The position numbers and the translations under genes were made by a program. This document shows positions 1-7,572 of a DNA stretch of 13,499 bases, in pieces. The stretch lies in NCBI GenBank assembly GCA_021808425.1, contig JAKBBS010000085.1:1-13499 (forward strand), written 5' to 3'. Origin of the DNA: Actinomycetes bacterium (lineage in GTDB: Bacteria > Actinomycetota > Acidimicrobiia > Acidimicrobiales > Palsa-688). The notes beneath the pieces were generated by a model. It saw only the letters and a list, made by a program, of their open reading frames with translations. It searched no databases and was not told the origin of the DNA. Every line of letters begins with the position of its first letter. Position 1 is the stretch's first letter.

Positions 1-33
1 TGATGTACGCAGCCTTCACGCAGAAGACTTCGA

Positions 34-54
34 AATTGATTACGCAATTGATTA
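34..54. repeat. 9-base direct repeat AATTGATTA, 12-base period
   Basis: AATTGATTA occurs at 34-42 and again at 46-54, separated by CGC. Directly seen. Its position just downstream of a candidate minus-strand promoter would suit a regulator-binding site, but that role is inference. Confidence 0.45.
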
Positions 55-56
55 TC

Positions 57-84
57 AGCATAGCCCCTGGGTGGAAAACTGCAA
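57..84 (-). promoter_or_regulatory. Possible minus-strand promoter for a gene left of the window
   Basis: On the minus strand a TTGCAG box (79-84) is followed after 16 bases by TATGCT (57-62). The spacing and the AT-rich downstream sequence are compatible with a sigma-70-type promoter, but both boxes are imperfect and no downstream gene is visible to support it. Confidence 0.22.
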
Positions 85-131
85 CAAGCATTCCGCGGCG
101 GCTTCAGCCCTTCCGATCACGCCTCGGTCGC

Positions 132-656
132 TCAAGGCGCGAATGCGCTCGACCGGTTCGTCGCTGCGCGCATCTTGGCGCCGTCGTAGGCGATACGACC
201 CTCGGGGACGATCTCGAAGATGACCCGCCTGGGTGAGTCGAGGAAGCGCGCGAAGCGGGCTGCGCGTTCGGGGTCCTCGGGGTTGATCGCCTTGCTCAGA
301 GCCGGGTAGAACCAGCTTTTGGTTTCGGCGTCGTCGCGTACCGTGACAAGCCCCTTGTAGGTGAGGGCTTTGTTGGGGCCTAGCCGGCTGCCCTTGCTGG
401 TTATCGCCACGCAGACCCGGGGGTCTCGGCGCACGGCGGCCACGCGTTTGCGCTGCGAGCTTGCGGTGCACCAGAAGCGGCCCTCGTGGAACACGTAACT
501 CATGATCACTCCGACCGGCCATCCCTCCTTGTTCGACCAGATGAAGGTCAACTCGTTCTGGGCTTCGAGCAGGTCGTGCTCGGTGGAGTCGTCCAGGGTG
601 TAGACCGCGACATCCTCGTAGTCCGATATCTCCTCTGCTTCTTCAGGCACATTCAT
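132..656 (-). CDS. PNPOx-like split-barrel flavin/F420-binding family protein
   Basis: The 174-residue product resembles the pyridoxamine 5'-phosphate oxidase-like split beta-barrel superfamily, whose actinobacterial members bind FMN, F420 or haem and often reduce small molecules. The recognisable core runs from about residue 33 (NELTFIWSNKEGWPVGV) through a WCTASSQRKR stretch at 62-71, followed by AAVRRDPRVCVAI (73-85), the usual cofactor-side strand-turn-helix pattern. The C-terminal part (140-160) is the last barrel strand. It is the last gene of the minus-strand operon, 24 bases after the SnoaL-ABM fusion. The ATG at 656 has AAAGG directly abutting it. The in-frame GTG two codons later (650-648) has a better-spaced AAAGGA, so the true start may be GTG. 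The family is fairly sure; the cofactor and substrate are unknown. A role in reducing or oxidising a pathway intermediate is inference. Confidence 0.8.
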   Translation of the reverse strand: MNVPEEAEEISDYEDVAVYTLDDSTEHDLLEAQNELTFIWSNKEGWPVGVIMSYVFHEGRFWCTASSQRKRVAAVRRDPRVCVAITSKGSRLGPNKALTYKGLVTVRDDAETKSWFYPALSKAINPEDPERAARFARFLDSPRRVIFEIVPEGRIAYDGAKMRAATNRSSAFAP

Positions 657-680
657 CCTTTCTGCCGGTCTCGGAGGTCA

Positions 681-1505
681 TCAGGTGCGAACTTCGAACA
701 CAGGCCCGACGCTGCTCACGTGGAAGCGCGAAAGGTGGCGTCCGCGCACCCCTGCTTTCGACAGGGCCTTCGCGAATACGGCCATGTGAGGCGCGTCGAA
801 ATGGCCGCGGAGGTCCGCGTCCGATCGCCACCTCTCGAATATCCGCACCCGGGCAGGGTCAGCCGGGTCGGCCGCGAAGTTGTAGTCGAGGTTGCCGGGC
901 TCCTTGGCTGTCTCGGACATCATGACGACGGCCGCCTCCAGTAGCTCGGCTCTCGCGTCTGGGTCGACGTCGATCCACCCGGCGATGACGAAGGCAGTCG
1001 ACATCATCGAGCTTGCCGCCTCGCCATCTCGTGCGGGAACACCAGCAGGCGGCCCGCCGTCGGTCCATGTCACCCGCAGGACCCGCTCGGCGATTCGCCA
1101 TCCGGAGGCGGTCCTCCTGTAGCGATCCAGGTAGCTTCCCGCGACCGTGTAGTTGTGGGCACCCGACGAGTCGACCCAGACGTGCTGCGCCTGGAAATAG
1201 CACCGGCCCCGCGCACCGTCACTGGCTCCTGCTCCTGCTCCTGCACCGTCACCGTCGAAGGTGATCTGGTGGTTGGAGACGATGTGCTGTGTCCGATCGA
1301 ATCGACCTAGCGAACCCGCTGCCGCCTGACCGATCGCCGTCGGGCCTTTGAAGACTCCGAGGCGACCGTAGTCGGCGGTCGCGTCCTCGCAGAATACGTC
1401 GGCCAGGTCGTCGAAGCGTCTGTGGTCCAGCGCCCAGGTGTAGCGGATTACGACGTCGGATATCTCTCGATCGTCGGCGATCCGGTTCATGTCGGGAGTT
1501 GTCAT
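681..1505 (-). CDS. SnoaL-like domain fused to antibiotic-biosynthesis-monooxygenase (ABM) domain
   Basis: The 274-residue protein has two small barrel domains. Residues about 5-145 match the SnoaL_4/NTF2-like fold: an early helix (ISDVVIRYTWALDHRRFDDL), then a DATADYG strand, a HIVSN segment near 75-79, and a closing RYRRTASGWRIAERVLR strand. Residues about 170-265 match the ABM dimeric alpha-beta barrel, with EPGNLDYNF (202-210), RIFERW (221-226) and HFDAPHMAVF (235-244). A glycine/alanine/proline-rich linker lies at 149-166. A Gly-Ala repeat (88-94) sits in a loop of the first domain. SnoaL-like proteins act as cyclases, isomerases, hydratases or dehydratases; ABM proteins are cofactor-free oxygenases or degrade monooxygenation products. 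The ATG at 1505 is preceded by GAAAGG at 5-base spacing, a good ribosome site. It is 25 bases downstream of an SDR gene in the same operon. Fold assignments are strong; the reaction is unknown. Confidence 0.8.
   Translation of the reverse strand: MTTPDMNRIADDREISDVVIRYTWALDHRRFDDLADVFCEDATADYGRLGVFKGPTAIGQAAAGSLGRFDRTQHIVSNHQITFDGDGAGAGAGASDGARGRCYFQAQHVWVDSSGAHNYTVAGSYLDRYRRTASGWRIAERVLRVTWTDGGPPAGVPARDGEAASSMMSTAFVIAGWIDVDPDARAELLEAAVVMMSETAKEPGNLDYNFAADPADPARVRIFERWRSDADLRGHFDAPHMAVFAKALSKAGVRGRHLSRFHVSSVGPVFEVRT
1213..1252. repeat. Hexanucleotide repeat inside a 10-base direct repeat, within the SnoaL-ABM gene
   Basis: On the plus strand GCTCCT occurs three times in tandem (1225-1242). 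It is flanked by two copies of GCACCGTCAC (1213-1222 and 1243-1252). On the coding strand this gives alternating Gly-Ala in a predicted surface loop. In-frame 6-base units mean copy-number change would not break the gene. Confidence 0.7.
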
Positions 1506-1530
1506 CGTCGCCTTTCGCAGTCTCGCGTCA

Positions 1531-2352
1531 TCAGATCAAAGTCCAGCCGCCATCGACGGTGACAGTATGTCCCGTCACGTAGCTGGCCGCGCTGCTCGCG
1601 AGGAACCAGACGACTTGTGCGATCTCCGCCACGGTGCCCGTCCGGCCGATCGGGATATTCGCGCCACGCTGCTTCATGAGCGGCCCCATCAGCCCGGTAC
1701 GGCTCCGCTCCACCCAAAGTGGCGGCAGCTCCCCTTCGCGCATCTTGCGTAGCGTTTCGACCGGGACCGATCCGGGGTTGACGCCGTTGACTCTGATGTT
1801 GTGCGGGGCCAGGTCGAGCGCGAGGCTTCGGGTGAAGTGGATGACTGCGGCCTTTGATGCGTCGTAAGAAGTGCCGAGGCAGGGCAGAAGTCCGTCGACG
1901 GACGCGATGTTGACTATCGACCCTCCCCCACCCTGAAGCACCATCTGCTCCGCAGCAGGTTTTGACATGTGAAAGACTCCGTGGAAGTTCACTGCGACGC
2001 TCCTGTGCCAGGACTGTTCGTCCTGGTCGAGTATCGAACCCGACTCGTGGAAACTCCCGGCGTTGTTGACGAGAATGTCGAGGCCGCCGATCCCGTCGAC
2101 GGTCTTTCGGACCGCCTGGCGGCATGCGGCCGGATCGGTGACGTCGACGTCCACGAAGGTTACGTCGAGGCCGGCCGCGGCCAGACGCGATGTGGTGGCA
2201 TGGCCCGTGTCGGAATCGACGTCGGCTATGACGACGGTCGCTCCTGCTTCGGCGAGCAGACGGGCGATCCCCTCTCCGATGCCGGTTGCTCCGCCGGTCA
2301 CAAGCGCACGCGAACCGTCCAGGGACATCAGCTCGACCAGGTGGTGCTGCAT
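1531..2352 (-). CDS. Classical short-chain dehydrogenase/reductase (SDR), likely NAD-dependent
   Basis: From the ATG at 2352 the product is 273 residues, the normal size for a classical SDR. It has the Rossmann motif TGGATGIG (19-26), an acidic ADVD after strand 2 (D44) that favours NAD over NADP, NNAG (96-99), the catalytic Asn in VNFHG (N122), catalytic Ser151, and Y163-x3-K167 in YDASK. A C-terminal VDGG (266-269) closes the core. All four tetrad residues are present, so it should be an active alcohol dehydrogenase or ketoreductase. The frame stays open upstream to an ATG at 2442, but that start would bury about 90 bases in the SnoaL gene and add an Arg/Thr-rich tail unlike the family. The ATG at 2352 follows the SnoaL stop by 4 bases. 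Another in-frame ATG at 2328 is possible. The substrate is unknown. Confidence 0.9.
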   Translation of the reverse strand: MQHHLVELMSLDGSRALVTGGATGIGEGIARLLAEAGATVVIADVDSDTGHATTSRLAAAGLDVTFVDVDVTDPAACRQAVRKTVDGIGGLDILVNNAGSFHESGSILDQDEQSWHRSVAVNFHGVFHMSKPAAEQMVLQGGGGSIVNIASVDGLLPCLGTSYDASKAAVIHFTRSLALDLAPHNIRVNGVNPGSVPVETLRKMREGELPPLWVERSRTGLMGPLMKQRGANIPIGRTGTVAEIAQVVWFLASSAASYVTGHTVTVDGGWTLI

Positions 2353-2356
2353 CGCG

Positions 2357-2767
2357 TTACGCGCCGGTCGCGAGGGAGCGGGCGACCGCACCGCTGTCGT
2401 GGTAGTCGACCTCTCGCGAAACCTTGTCGCCGTCGAATACAAGGAAAGACATGCCTTCCGAGCGCCAGCGCCTACCTTTGTTGGCGGCCCCGAGACGTTC
2501 GTCTGGGACGACCGCCGTCATCACCCATGTGAGCGCCACCCCATCGTCGTTGGTCCAGAAGTCCTCCGGAGCGAGGACCAGCTCCGACCACTTGTCGAGT
2601 CCTGCAGCGAAGAAAGCCTTTATGGCCGGCCACCCGTCGTGGAGGCCCCCGACGATGTCATAAAGGACCGCGTCGTCGTGTAGAAATCGTGCTGGGGCGT
2701 CCGGGTCTCCGCTGCTCCATGCAGCGAAGAGGTCCCGAGCTGTTGCGATACGTGGGTCCTCAGCCAT
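2357..2767 (-). CDS. SnoaL-like / NTF2-fold protein
   Basis: This 136-residue protein has the size and pattern of single-domain SnoaL-like (NTF2 superfamily) proteins. There is an N-terminal helix with [14 protein letters not shown], a [10 protein letters not shown] strand at about 28-37, [16 protein letters not shown] at 45-60, a central sheet with [11 protein letters not shown], and a final [16 protein letters not shown] segment. Acidic and aromatic residues line the expected cone-shaped pocket, as in isomerases, cyclases and hydrolases such as limonene epoxide hydrolase-like proteins, but the fold alone does not give a reaction. Its ATG (2767) lies inside the 3' end of livF (8-base overlap), and it ends 4 bases before the SDR start, so its translation is coupled to the transporter. 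It is the second SnoaL fold in the same operon; the other is fused to ABM. Confidence 0.82.
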   Translation of the reverse strand: MAEDPRIATARDLFAAWSSGDPDAPARFLHDDAVLYDIVGGLHDGWPAIKAFFAAGLDKWSELVLAPEDFWTNDDGVALTWVMTAVVPDERLGAANKGRRWRSEGMSFLVFDGDKVSREVDYHDSGAVARSLATGA

Positions 2768-3539
2768 TTTGCGAAGCCTGCTCGCCTAGGTAGCTCACTT
2801 CGAGAAGCTCACGCCGACTTGCGAGCTCCTCAGCCGAACCGGACAGACTCAACCGGCCGTGGTTGAGCACGTAGGCACGGTCTGCGATTTCCAACGCCAT
2901 TTGCACATGCTGCTCCACGATCAGAACTCCGGCGCCGGTCTCGTCCGCGATCCGGCGCACCACGGGGAGCATACGCTCGACGATCACAGGTGCCAGCCCA
3001 AGGCTCATCTCGTCCACCATCAGGAGCTTCGGCTCGCTCACCAACCCTCGCGCCACCGCTAGCATTTGCTGCTCGCCACCCGAGAGAAGACCGGCCCGGC
3101 GCGCTAGCAGAGGCCGCAAGGCGGGGAAAAGATCCAAGGCGCGCTCGACGGCTTGCTCGCGGCGTTGGCGTCCCTTGACCCTCCCGAGGCGGAGGTTCTC
3201 GAGGACGGACAGCGCAAAGAAAAGCGACCTGTCCTCGGCTACGTGCGCCACGCCGAGCCTGGCTATCTTGTGGGCCCGGGAGCCCGTTACCGTCTCGCCG
3301 AGGATCTGGATCGAACCCGAGATTGGTTTCACTAGTCCGGAGATCGTGAGCAGGCTGGTCGTCTTACCGGCTCCGTTCGGGCCGAGGAGCGCGACGACCT
3401 CGCCCGCCCCCACGGAGAGCGACAGGTCCCACACGACCGGCACACCGAAGTAGCCGGTCGTGAGACCTTGCACGTCGAGGACAGCGCTTCCTGTCGTCCT
3501 TGCGGGCCGCTGCCCGGGATCGGCCGTCGTCGTCGTCAT
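2760..3539 (-). CDS. livF: LivF-type ABC transporter ATP-binding protein
   Basis: This 259-residue ATPase belongs to the branched-chain amino acid (HAAT) importer family. It has Walker [10 protein letters not shown] (53-61), signature LSGGEQQ (152-158), Walker B LLMVDE (172-177), and EQH with the switch His211. LivF rather than LivG is indicated by the long helical-domain pattern [34 protein letters not shown] and the MSLGLAP after Walker B. A 19-residue Thr/Arg-rich N-terminal extension precedes the first strand. It should pair with LivG (8652-9461) as a heterodimer on the cytosolic face of the LivH-LivM permease, which ends 16 bases upstream. The GAGAGGAG ribosome site for the ATG at 3539 lies in and next to the end of the permease gene. 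It overlaps the downstream SnoaL gene by 8 bases. The symbol denotes the family; the substrate is not assured to be an amino acid. Confidence 0.93.
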   Translation of the reverse strand: MTTTTADPGQRPARTTGSAVLDVQGLTTGYFGVPVVWDLSLSVGAGEVVALLGPNGAGKTTSLLTISGLVKPISGSIQILGETVTGSRAHKIARLGVAHVAEDRSLFFALSVLENLRLGRVKGRQRREQAVERALDLFPALRPLLARRAGLLSGGEQQMLAVARGLVSEPKLLMVDEMSLGLAPVIVERMLPVVRRIADETGAGVLIVEQHVQMALEIADRAYVLNHGRLSLSGSAEELASRRELLEVSYLGEQASQNG

Positions 3540-3555
3540 ATGCTGCGCTCTCCTC

Positions 3556-5886
3556 TCACGCGAGACGCCCGTCGCTGCTGGACGGGCCGGATGCGGCAGT
3601 GGCGAGAGCTTGGGCCGGCGTCCCAGCCGCCTGTGGGACGGCCGTCGGGTTACGGTAGGAACGCCTCCGGCTGACAGCCACCCAGATCTGAAGGGCGGTG
3701 GAACGCAGTAGGAGCGCCAAGACGATACCGTCGAGGACCGGCCAAGCGTTCGGGTGGCTGCGACGGTCCCAGAAGAGATATCCGAGCGTGGCTCCGATCA
3801 CAAGAGGCGGCGCGAGACGGCGAAGGGCTCGCATCCACTCCGGTCCCCTCCAGGTCCGGATGGCCTTCACGGCCATCTCTAGTAGAACTTGGACCCCTGG
3901 TGCGATACCGAGTGGGTTGGCGATCGCCGTGATGATCAACCCGAGACCGCCAAAGAGGACCCAGTAGTTCTCCAGGTTGCTGAAATGCGACTGCAGGAAA
4001 TACGCCCATACGCCGCTTGCAGCGATGAACCCTCCGACCATCGCCCCTGCGACCGACGAGATCCCGCCGAGATAAGCGAAGGCCAGGAAGGACAGCCCCA
4101 GCAGGGGATCGAAGTTGGCGTTTGAGATGTTCTGCTGTTGGAAGGCAAGCAAGCATCCCGAGAGTCCGGCGATAGCTGCAGCGAAGCCGAATGCGAGCAG
4201 TTTGTTCCTCGTCACGTCGACACCGGACGCTGCCGCCGCACGCTCGTTGGAGCGTATAGCCAGGAATCGGCGGCCTGTAGCTGACTTCCGCAGGTTCGAC
4301 ACCACGAGGGCCGTTGCTACCAGTACGACGAGCACGAACAGCGTGAACGCGAAACGGTCGGAAAGACCCCCCTTGCCGGCGACAGACAGGTTTAGTCCGA
4401 ACAGGTTCGGCTTCGGTACCGCAGCGCCCGAACCCTGCTGCACCCCGGTCAGCTTCGGATTGTTGAAGTACAAGTCGACGAGGGTCACGCCCGCTGCAAG
4501 GGTGATGATCGCAAGCTGCACACCTCTGATACGCACGGCAGGGAGTCCGACGAGCACTCCGACAAGCACGGCCACCACGAGCGCCAGCGGCACAGCGACG
4601 ACCATCGGAAGGCCGGGACCATGGATCGGGAACGGATTTCCTTTCGACACCCCGTTGCTCAGCAGCTTCACCATCAGGAATGCTGATACTCCCGCAAGGC
4701 CCAGCTGCGCCAGGGAAATCTGCCCTACGTAGCCGGTAACGACTACGTAGGAGAGCATCAACACTGACGTGATCATCGTCGTAGTAAGCGCTAGATCCCA
4801 CGGTCCGTGCAGGACGGCGCCGTAAACGATCACGACCGCGGAGCCGACAACCACCCAAAGTCCGACGCGCACCGGCCGCGACGCAGGCGGGAGACGCTGC
4901 TCCCCGACAGTGCCGCGTGTAGGCAGAGACTTGCCTCGCAGGAACAGGATCGCGGCGATCGCGAGAAGCGGGATGGCAGACGCCAGGGCGCTTCCCCCGC
5001 TCAGCCAAGCCGGGAACCACGACTCGCTCGACAGGTACGTGACGAGTGATTCGAGCAGGCCGAGGCCGAGACCTCCGACGAGGGTCAGCGGGAACGACGA
5101 CAGCAGCCCGATGAGCGCCGCCCCGAGCGCGGGGACGATGAAGCCGTCGTAGGCGACCGGGGTGAGCTGACCGGCTATCGGCCCGACGAGGAACCCGCCG
5201 GCCGCACCGACGACCGAAGCGATGATCCAGCTCGACCCGGCAAGGGCGTCGGGCGAGAAACCGAGCAGGACGGCACCCTTCTCGTTCTCGGCCGCGGCAC
5301 GCGTCGCTAGCCCGAGTCGGGTGTAGCGGAACGCCCCCCAAACGACTGCGGCCATTACGACCGCCGCTCCCGCCGCGTAGAGATTCTCTTTGGGGAAGGG
5401 ATGGCCAAGTCCCAGGAAGTTCTGCCACGCCCCGCCGGGAAACACTGGAGGAAGTTGGCGAGCCAACTGACCGAAGTTCAGGAGTGCCACCGCTTGGAGG
5501 TAGAGGAGCAACCCGACGGAGGCGACTACCTTGCCGAGCGCCGACGCATAGCGCAGGGGACGGAACACCAAGTAGTGAACCATCGCCCCCATGAGCACGG
5601 CTACGAGCAGCGAGACAACGATCGATGCGACGAAGCCGAGCGGACCACTCGATATCGCGATCTCGACGGGCGTGTGACGTCCCGGTAGGAAGTTGACCCA
5701 AGGAAGGAAGATCTTCCCGTCGAGGCGCAGCTGGGTGTAGTTGAACACGACGTACATCGCTATCGCGCCCTGGGCGAAGTTGACGACTCCCGACCCTCGG
5801 TATGCGACGACGACGCTCATGCCGAGCATCGCGTAGAGCGCTCCGAGCCCTAGCCCTATCAGTGCGTAGAAGACCAGGTTTCCCAC
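3556..5886 (-). CDS. Fused LivH-LivM ABC transporter permease with extra C-terminal segment
   Basis: The 776-residue protein joins both permease subunits of a HAAT importer. Residues 1-317 are LivH-like ([48 protein letters not shown]). A 23-residue linker follows at about 318-340. Residues 341-670 are LivM-like ([69 protein letters not shown]). Residues 690-740 add two further hydrophobic segments that standard LivM lacks, then a polar Ala/Ser/Pro tail. The protein is integral to the membrane and should form the translocation path with LivG and LivF. The start is GTG at 5886, supported by GGGAG at 5893-5897 with a 6-base gap; a nearby ATG is out of frame. It lies 133 bases after the binding-protein gene, beyond a large hairpin, and 16 bases before livF. 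No frameshift is seen between the halves, so the fusion is genuine. Confidence 0.93.
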   Translation of the reverse strand: MGNLVFYALIGLGLGALYAMLGMSVVVAYRGSGVVNFAQGAIAMYVVFNYTQLRLDGKIFLPWVNFLPGRHTPVEIAISSGPLGFVASIVVSLLVAVLMGAMVHYLVFRPLRYASALGKVVASVGLLLYLQAVALLNFGQLARQLPPVFPGGAWQNFLGLGHPFPKENLYAAGAAVVMAAVVWGAFRYTRLGLATRAAAENEKGAVLLGFSPDALAGSSWIIASVVGAAGGFLVGPIAGQLTPVAYDGFIVPALGAALIGLLSSFPLTLVGGLGLGLLESLVTYLSSESWFPAWLSGGSALASAIPLLAIAAILFLRGKSLPTRGTVGEQRLPPASRPVRVGLWVVVGSAVVIVYGAVLHGPWDLALTTTMITSVLMLSYVVVTGYVGQISLAQLGLAGVSAFLMVKLLSNGVSKGNPFPIHGPGLPMVVAVPLALVVAVLVGVLVGLPAVRIRGVQLAIITLAAGVTLVDLYFNNPKLTGVQQGSGAAVPKPNLFGLNLSVAGKGGLSDRFAFTLFVLVVLVATALVVSNLRKSATGRRFLAIRSNERAAAASGVDVTRNKLLAFGFAAAIAGLSGCLLAFQQQNISNANFDPLLGLSFLAFAYLGGISSVAGAMVGGFIAASGVWAYFLQSHFSNLENYWVLFGGLGLIITAIANPLGIAPGVQVLLEMAVKAIRTWRGPEWMRALRRLAPPLVIGATLGYLFWDRRSHPNAWPVLDGIVLALLLRSTALQIWVAVSRRRSYRNPTAVPQAAGTPAQALATAASGPSSSDGRLA

Positions 5887-5892
5887 GTCATG

Positions 5893-5897
5893 CTCCC
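5893..5897 (-). promoter_or_regulatory. Ribosome binding site deciding the GTG start of the permease
   Basis: GGGAG on the minus strand lies 6 bases before GTG (5886-5884). The ATG in between (5892-5890) is out of frame, so the ribosome site picks the GTG. Confidence 0.7.
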
Positions 5898-5955
5898 TGG
5901 ATTATTAGGTGACGAGATCCTAACTTGCGGCCAGGACTGCTGTTGCGGCCGAATA

Positions 5956-5998
5956 CCGGCCGGCTGGTGCGGGAGACTTCCCCGCAGCGGCCGGCCGG
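5956..5998 (-). terminator. Large two-part stem-loop between binding-protein and permease genes
   Basis: The outer arms CCGGCCGGC (5956-5964) and GCCGGCCGG (5990-5998) pair perfectly over 9 bases. After a 3-by-3 internal loop, TGCGGG (5968-5973) pairs with CCCGCA (5981-5986) around a 7-base loop. No U-tract follows on the minus strand. The position, just after the binding-protein stop, fits a partial terminator or a 3'-end stabiliser that lets the binding protein be made in excess over the membrane subunits, a common arrangement in binding-protein operons. The structure is seen; the function is inferred. Confidence 0.65.
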
Positions 5999-6019
5999 CA
6001 TCAGCTTCATTGGTGTCGC

Positions 6020-7519
6020 TCAGCCCTGAGCGGTCTCGTGCAGCGGCGTACCGGCGACGATGTAGCTCGCCGAGAAAGGCTTAGTAACGGTCACGAACTT
6101 CGTGCCGTTCCATTGGAGCACCGACACTGCCGTGGAGCACACGCTCGAATAGTTCGCCGGAGCAGACTGACATCCCCACGGCACCCCGGCGAACATGTGG
6201 ACATTCGACGTGTTCGCAATGGTCGTGTCGATGTTCGAGGCAGTGAGCGAGTTCGCCGTCGGCGAGTTGTCCAAAGTCAGCCAGGTGGTGAGGACCGTCT
6301 GGAACATCGCCGTTTCGATACCCGTAGGTGTTTGGCTCGGCGAGTACTGCTTGTCCTTGGCATTGATGACGCTTATCTCCTGGCTTGCCAGGCCGGTAGC
6401 CGAGCTCGGATCGAGGAGGTTGTAGGATGCGCCGACGAAGTACACGCCGTCGACTTTCGATCCCGCCTGCGCTATCTGCTGGGTGTCGGTGCAAGCGCCG
6501 GAGAAGATCAGGGGGATCTTCTGTGCCGTCCATCCGGCCGTCGATAGGGCGTTGAGCAGGTTGAAGCAGTCGGATGCCTGAGCCGAGAATATGATCGCAT
6601 CAGGCTTCTGCGCGAGAATCTGGGCCACAACAGCCGAGTCGTCAGGCGACGCGGGGGGAATCGGGTATCCCTTCTCCGTCAGCCCGGGGATGAGCTTGAC
6701 GCCGGCCGGCGTGGGCTTAAGTGATCCGTTGATGACCTCGACGGGCTTTTGCTCCAGGTCGTAGTAGCACGGCACACCAGGGGCGGTGTTCGACCACGGA
6801 ATCGCAAGGTTCGTGGCGTGAAGCGTGTAGGCGGCGAAACTGATCAACCCCGGGTGCACCCCCACGCATCCGCCACCAGCCGCTATGTCGTAAATGTTCT
6901 TGCCCTGGAAGTCAGCCTGGGTGATCGGGTTGAAGTTGATGACCGGGATCCCCGCCGCTGCGAAGATCGGGTCGACGCTCGAACCGAAGAACTGATAGCC
7001 CGAGATGATGAACTCTGGCTTTTGCGAGACGATCTGGTTCGCACACGACGTCGACGAGCTCGGCGCTATTGTCTCGAAACAGGTGGTCAGCTTGATCGGA
7101 TGTCCTGCGACTCCCTTGAGCGGGTTGCCACCGATACCGCCTAGCTCGTTGTTGATGTAATCCACCGCGGCCTGCGCGCCGGCGGTGGCATCGGGGAAGC
7201 TCCCGTTCGGGTCACCTTGGGGGTTCAAGAAGCCAACCAGGATCGGAGTGCCGGTCGCTTTGACCGGCTTGCTTGTCGTGCAGTTGAGCACGGCCTGCAT
7301 CCAACCCGCGTACTTGCCGTCGGTTGCGTCGAGAGAAGTGTTCGGCGCCGCACACGACGAAGTCGCCGCCGTGCCTGAAGTCGAACCCGAGCTGCCGGTC
7401 GAGCCGGCAGTCGTCGCAGTTGAAGCGGTCTTGGAGGAACTGCTGCACGCCGCAGCGGTCATTGCCATGATCGCGCATCCTGCCATCCAAGCCGACTTAC
7501 GCTTTGTCGTAGTACCCAC
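6020..7519 (-). CDS. ABC transporter substrate-binding lipoprotein (LivJ/type I periplasmic-binding family), cysteine-rich
   Basis: From GTG at 7519 the product is 499 residues, clearly longer than classical LivJ (about 370). Residues 1-25 are a lipoprotein signal: basic TTTKRK, hydrophobic AWMAGCAIMAMTAAA, then Cys25. A Ser/Thr/Gly-rich tether follows (26-55). The type I binding fold is recognisable by PILVGFLNPQGDPNGSFPDATAGAQAAVDYIN, KLTTCFET, IPVINFNPITQADF and VVAQILAQKPDAIIFS. Ten further cysteines follow the lipid one, suggesting disulfides outside the membrane. It presents substrate to the LivH-LivM permease encoded next. The start is chosen because GGGGG (7526-7530) sits 6 bases upstream. 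The open frame extends to another GTG at 7570, but that would lie upstream of the predicted transcript start. It has its own promoter (7573-7601). No clear amino-acid-binding signature can be named, so the ligand is open. Confidence 0.92.
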   Translation of the reverse strand: MGTTTKRKSAWMAGCAIMAMTAAACSSSSKTASTATTAGSTGSSGSTSGTAATSSCAAPNTSLDATDGKYAGWMQAVLNCTTSKPVKATGTPILVGFLNPQGDPNGSFPDATAGAQAAVDYINNELGGIGGNPLKGVAGHPIKLTTCFETIAPSSSTSCANQIVSQKPEFIISGYQFFGSSVDPIFAAAGIPVINFNPITQADFQGKNIYDIAAGGGCVGVHPGLISFAAYTLHATNLAIPWSNTAPGVPCYYDLEQKPVEVINGSLKPTPAGVKLIPGLTEKGYPIPPASPDDSAVVAQILAQKPDAIIFSAQASDCFNLLNALSTAGWTAQKIPLIFSGACTDTQQIAQAGSKVDGVYFVGASYNLLDPSSATGLASQEISVINAKDKQYSPSQTPTGIETAMFQTVLTTWLTLDNSPTANSLTASNIDTTIANTSNVHMFAGVPWGCQSAPANYSSVCSTAVSVLQWNGTKFVTVTKPFSASYIVAGTPLHETAQG

Positions 7520-7525
7520 TCGAAA

Positions 7526-7530
7526 CCCCC
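7526..7530 (-). promoter_or_regulatory. Ribosome binding site deciding the GTG start of the binding protein
   Basis: GGGGG on the minus strand precedes the GTG at 7519-7517 by 6 bases. It places the start immediately before the basic n-region of the lipoprotein signal. Confidence 0.6.
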
Positions 7531-7551
7531 GTCTCTCTTTGGTTTTTGAAC

Positions 7552-7564
7552 GCCCGCTTCGGGC
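7552..7564 (-). promoter_or_regulatory. Hairpin at the 5' end of the binding-protein transcript
   Basis: GCCCG-AAG-CGGGC on the minus strand forms a 5-base-pair stem with a 3-base loop. If transcription starts about 7 bases after the -10 box, the stem begins within the first few transcribed bases. Such 5' hairpins can protect mRNA from decay; here this is inference. The bases that follow it are not a U-tract. Confidence 0.45.
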
Positions 7565-7572
7565 ACGCACAA

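Larger units (their letters stand above)
1..131. other. Non-coding left edge
   Basis: This stretch follows the stop codon of the PNPOx-like gene and holds no convincing gene; the short plus-strand frame that crosses it continues antisense into the real gene. It contains an AT-rich patch (about 30-60) that stands out from the GC-rich surroundings, a 9-base direct repeat, and a weak minus-strand promoter-like pair. It therefore looks like the upstream region of a gene lying to the left of the window. No U-tract terminator is visible after the minus-strand operon. Confidence 0.5.

Noticed and set aside
486..944. Plus-strand open frame of 152 codons
   Set aside because: It spans the 3' end of the SnoaL-ABM gene, the intergenic gap and the 5' end of the PNPOx-like gene in antisense, with no recognisable domain or ribosome site.
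2353..2442. N-terminal extension of the SDR to an ATG at 2442
   Set aside because: It would overlap the SnoaL gene by 86 bases and encode an Arg/Thr-rich tail not seen in SDRs; ATG 2352 follows the upstream stop directly.
1969..2683. Overlapping plus-strand open frames opposite the SDR and SnoaL genes
   Set aside because: They are antisense to genes with complete catalytic motifs, lack any family pattern and have skewed Arg-rich composition.
3650..5701. Very long minus-strand open frame (683 codons) inside the permease gene
   Set aside because: It is an Arg/Gly/Pro-rich shadow in another frame of the fused permease, without family motifs; high GC content keeps stop codons rare.
7520..7570. 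Upstream GTG start at 7570 for the binding protein
   Set aside because: It would begin upstream of the predicted transcript start (near 7566) and add an Arg-rich stretch before the lipoprotein signal; the GTG at 7519 has a ribosome site and fits the signal peptide.
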